Origin: Cyclobacteriaceae bacterium
Lineage (GTDB): Bacteria; Bacteroidota; Bacteroidia; Cytophagales; Cyclobacteriaceae
Assembly: GCA_003565295.1 (NCBI GenBank)
Contig: PXCO01000302.1
Location: forward strand, 1 to 45,609
Direction: 5' to 3'
Length of the DNA: 45,609 nucleotides
A program made the position numbers and the translations under genes. Below the pieces are notes generated by a model. That model was not told the DNA's origin, did no database searches, and saw nothing but the letters and a program-made list of their open reading frames with translations. Below, one piece after another: positions 43,176 through 45,609 of the stretch (within the stretch, counting starts at the first letter, position 1; the number at the start of each line of letters is the position of its first letter).

Positions 43176-43700
43176 ATGGAACAACTATTCTTTGACAATT
43201 GGCATAGTCTAACACGGACATTTGTCATTACTATCATGGCCTATATCTGCATGGTGCTTTTACTGCGTATCTCCGGTAAAAGAACCTTGTCCAAGATGAA
43301 TGCATTTGATTTTATCATCACTGTTGCATTGGGCTCCTCATTGGCCACTGTTGCCTTAAACAAGGCTGTTCCCCTTGCAGATGGTGCCTTAGCATTTGCC
43401 CTGTTCATTTTTTTGCAATACCTCATCACCTGGCTTTCGGTCCGAATAAAATGGGTAAAAAACCTAGTGACCAGCCAACCTGTGCTTTTGTTGTACAAAG
43501 GGGAATTGATCAAGGAAACTGTACAAAAAGAAAGGATCACCATAGAAGAAATTCACCTTTCGGCCAGAGAAAAAGGGTTTCAGAAACTGAAGGACATAGA
43601 CCTTATGATCCTGGAAACCACCGGAGAAATCACCGTTGTGGGCAAAATTGATTCCGGGGATGCCCTGGCCCTGCAAGGGGTAAAAAACTTTAACAGATAG
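43176..43700 (+). CDS. DUF421 (YetF/YcaP-like) membrane protein
   Basis: A 174-residue protein with three N-terminal helices (FVITIMAYICMVLLLRISGKRTLSKMN is the family hallmark, then FDFIITVALGSSLATVAL and LAFALFIFLQYLITWLSVRI) and a C-terminal cytoplasmic beta domain (QPVLLLYKGELI, ITIEEIHLSAREKGFQKLKDIDLMILETTGEI). Function is unknown. ATG 43176 is chosen; the upstream part of the frame does not resemble the family. The TAG stop is followed at once by a GTG in the same frame, which opens the next, frame-interrupted gene. Confidence 0.85.
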   Translation: MEQLFFDNWHSLTRTFVITIMAYICMVLLLRISGKRTLSKMNAFDFIITVALGSSLATVALNKAVPLADGALAFALFIFLQYLITWLSVRIKWVKNLVTSQPVLLLYKGELIKETVQKERITIEEIHLSAREKGFQKLKDIDLMILETTGEITVVGKIDSGDALALQGVKNFNR

Positions 43701-44467
43701 GTGAACCCTGGAAGGTTATTCATCATTTGCTTTAGGAAAATACTGCGGGTTTTAGGTGTTTTTTCTGAATTTGACGATCGGTATTACCTGTACACCCCCA
43801 CCCGAGAACCGTGTGGGTTTTTTGTCAAAAGCTTCGACAAATTACTCAAGGATACCCTAACTTATTTCCCATACGATCCGGTAAAACTGTATGGGCATTT
43901 CTCCGGAAGGAATTTTTTTCAGAAAAGCCGGGAAAATCTCTATTTTGGAATGACATATTTGGATACGATCTATCAGATGGAAAATTTAGTCCAAACCTCG
44001 TTTTTGACTTTGGTAAATATGCACAAGATCCGGAGGAGATAAAGAGTCTAGAGGGTATCGACGAAGGACTGGATTTTATCAATTATAAGGCTAAATTGTA
44101 TTTCCGCAGTCAATACCTCATTTCCGAAAAACAGTTTTACACCAAGCTCGTTTATGAAAGAAAAGGAATAAATATATTTTTTGATAGGGAACGACAAAAA
44201 ACCCATGTAATAAATGTCGGAATTATAGATGATATTGACGGAGCATACGATCCCCATATGATCATTTATAGTTTCGAGCCTGGAAAGGTGGGACTAAAAG
44301 TTCCCGGCAGGGATTTATATAAAACACTAATGGAGAAAAAAGAAAGCATGAGTCAGGCTGACTATGAAAACTGGATTACCACCAAAGGTAAAAATTTCGC
44401 AAAAATAGCTATTGCAGCACGGGAATCAGAAAACCCTGTGCTGATTGTTTATACTATGATGCATTAA
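43701..44467 (+). CDS. Unknown protein gene split across two frames at a T7 run
   Basis: The first part is in frame with GTG 43701 and reads convincingly to FVKSFDKLLKDTLTYFPY and KLYGHFSGRNFF. The second part reads in the -1 frame from SEKPGKSLFWNDIFGYD to VLIVYTMMH at 44467. The change falls at seven T (43913-43919), where the codons are AAT TTT TTT; one extra T, or a -1 slip on T-TTT-TTT, joins the two into about 255 residues. The first frame's own continuation ends at 44042. No ATG starts the gene in either frame, so GTG is uncertain. The protein looks soluble, and no family is recognised. It may be a broken gene, a sequencing error or programmed slippage. Confidence 0.6.
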
Positions 44468-44469
44468 TT

Positions 44470-45609
44470 TCACTGTATTCCATCGGAGGGTAATGGCTCC
44501 ATTCCAAGGTCTATAGCCAATCTTACAAAGCCTATCTCGTCCTCCACGTTCACAAACATCCATATCTTTCCGTCTTTTACGAAGTGTTTCTGAGGTGGCA
44601 TCGTTATACCAGCTATCTTGGATTCCGCTAGCATCTCCAGGTTTTCGTCAAAGACAGTCAGGAAAACCTCAGCTTCGGTAGCGGTTGGGAATTGAAAGGC
44701 TTCCGAGGGTGCAGCTTCAAAAACCTCTTTATGGGAAAACCTATAATATACACGGTTTAGATCGTCCCAGACTGGTGGTGAAAAACTTATTTGTTCCTTT
44801 ACTTGTTGAACTGCTTCCCAAAAGGCCTCCTGGGTCTCGAACTCAATAGAATTGGGTTCAGTTTTTTCGTTATCAGTAAGTTTGCTTTGATATGATTTCA
44901 CTACCAGGCTGTCTGATTCGGGTAGGTACTGGTAAATTTCGTTTGCGAAGTTGCTACCCAGTAATATTTTTTCGCGTGCCTGGATCAAATAAGATTGAGG
45001 CCCGGATACCATAAAACTTTTGCCATCAGAAAACAGCAATTCGAACTTCTTGAGGTTATCATATTGCGGAACGGAAATCCTTTTGGCTACACCCTCATTT
45101 AGGTCAACCCGCATAAGCTCGGTTGATTTCTTCTCAAAGTTTCGAACAAATCCCAGGTACTGGTTCTCTTTGTTGGGATGGGCCGTTGAAATATTAAAGA
45201 ATTCCCCATCTTGTATCCCATCGTCACCCGTGCCAAAATTTTTAAAATCCAGTTCGTGCAGTTTCTTACCACTTAAGTCAAAGATGCCCGGATTTGGAAA
45301 ACTGAGTATCATCAAATGATCGTTGTCCAGGAGGAAAAAGGACCGGAAAAACTCACCAATACCATTTGGCCCTTCCTTCTCAAAGGGGTATTTCCGAACC
45401 AGCCTCAGTTCATCCAGATCAATCTGTTCAAACGTATGGTCATGTTGATTGAAGTTGTACAGGTATTTTTGATCAGGAGTGATGTCAGATTGATATAACC
45501 GTCCTGACACAAACAATATTTCATCACCTGGATCTATTAGCACAGTATCCAACGAATAATCCAACGAAGTGCTGCCGCCGATACTCTCCAACCTGTCTCC
45601 ACTGCCGCA
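44470..45609 (-). CDS. DUF4221-like lipoprotein, N-terminus beyond the window
   Basis: The frame runs open to the window edge; the last codons read CGSGDR, so a Cys at the edge is probably the lipidated residue and the signal peptide lies outside. About 380 residues are visible. Repeated beta-strand blocks (KYLYNFNQHDHTFEQIDLDELRL, DNDHLMILSFPNPGIFDLSGKKLHELD) suggest a six- or seven-blade propeller of the DUF4221 / 6-bladed-propeller type seen in Bacteroidota; function unknown. It is convergent with the split gene, with only 2 bp between stops. Confidence 0.72.
   Translation of the reverse strand, partial: CGSGDRLESIGGSTSLDYSLDTVLIDPGDEILFVSGRLYQSDITPDQKYLYNFNQHDHTFEQIDLDELRLVRKYPFEKEGPNGIGEFFRSFFLLDNDHLMILSFPNPGIFDLSGKKLHELDFKNFGTGDDGIQDGEFFNISTAHPNKENQYLGFVRNFEKKSTELMRVDLNEGVAKRISVPQYDNLKKFELLFSDGKSFMVSGPQSYLIQAREKILLGSNFANEIYQYLPESDSLVVKSYQSKLTDNEKTEPNSIEFETQEAFWEAVQQVKEQISFSPPVWDDLNRVYYRFSHKEVFEAAPSEAFQFPTATEAEVFLTVFDENLEMLAESKIAGITMPPQKHFVKDGKIWMFVNVEDEIGFVRLAIDLGMEPLPSDGIQ

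Overview
The window is a piece of a Bacteroidota chromosome, most likely Cytophagales near Cyclobacteriaceae. This rests on gene content and promoters, not on a marker-gene comparison. Supporting signs are a type III glutamine synthetase, a DUF4783 gene beside nadC, a DUF6787 gene, a DUF4221-type lipoprotein, lipoprotein dehydrogenases with fused c-type haem domains, weak Shine-Dalgarno sequences, and promoters of the Bacteroidota TTTG-N19-21-TAnnTTTG type. There is no rRNA, tRNA, CRISPR array, prophage or transposase gene. Most genes are ordinary chromosomal genes.

Layout. 1-2670: a repeat array, then a UDP-glucuronate-epimerase-like enzyme and a WecA/TagO-like glycosyl-phosphate transferase (surface polysaccharide). 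2746-6731: a secreted hydroxypyruvate-isomerase-like TIM barrel and a large beta-propeller/HEAT/cytochrome c lipoprotein. 6863-8621: a GluQ-like enzyme, a CrtA-like protein and a possible 26-residue membrane peptide. 8745-10756: an MFS transporter and CysH. 11248-17014: an FG-GAP protein, a second propeller/HEAT/cytochrome c lipoprotein and a PQQ-type sugar dehydrogenase. 17224-24253: MtaB, glutamine synthetase III, an unknown membrane protein and a PQQ/cytochrome c dehydrogenase. 24361-31291: a second repeat array, an amino-acid dehydrogenase, an NhaD antiporter, a lipoprotein, GpmI, DUF4783 and NadC. 31254-40460: an ABC exporter, DUF6787, aspartate kinase, RibH, a TPR protein, PDH E1 alpha, RecF, a truncated DoxX and a sugar nucleotidyltransferase. 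41012-42645: GlnK-Amt. 43176-45609: DUF421, a frame-interrupted gene and an edge-truncated lipoprotein.

Functional themes. Four predicted cell-envelope proteins (3657-6731, 12440-15502, 15773-17014, 22085-24253) look like propeller or quinoprotein dehydrogenases, three with a CxxCH haem site. Together with the TIM barrel and the FG-GAP protein they suggest periplasmic or surface oxidation of sugars or polyols. Ammonium uptake (Amt, GlnK), glutamine synthesis (GS III) and a glutamate-dehydrogenase-family enzyme are present but dispersed. GS III, GlnK and NhaD have similar promoter boxes.

The most unusual feature is a family of structured repeats at six loci. Each unit starts with ATGAAATCGAGC or a variant, carries small hairpins whose stems co-vary between copies, and ends in an A-rich tail. 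At four loci the tail runs without a gap into the start codon of an unrelated gene: the epimerase at 360, the dehydrogenase at 24693, aspartate kinase at 35067 and the nucleotidyltransferase at 40460. Two further copies are displaced or have no gene. This looks like a mobile or amplifying leader that supplies the translation start region. Other points are an in-frame TAA that cuts the last helix from DoxX, and a gene at 43701-44467 split across two frames exactly at a T7 slippery heptamer.
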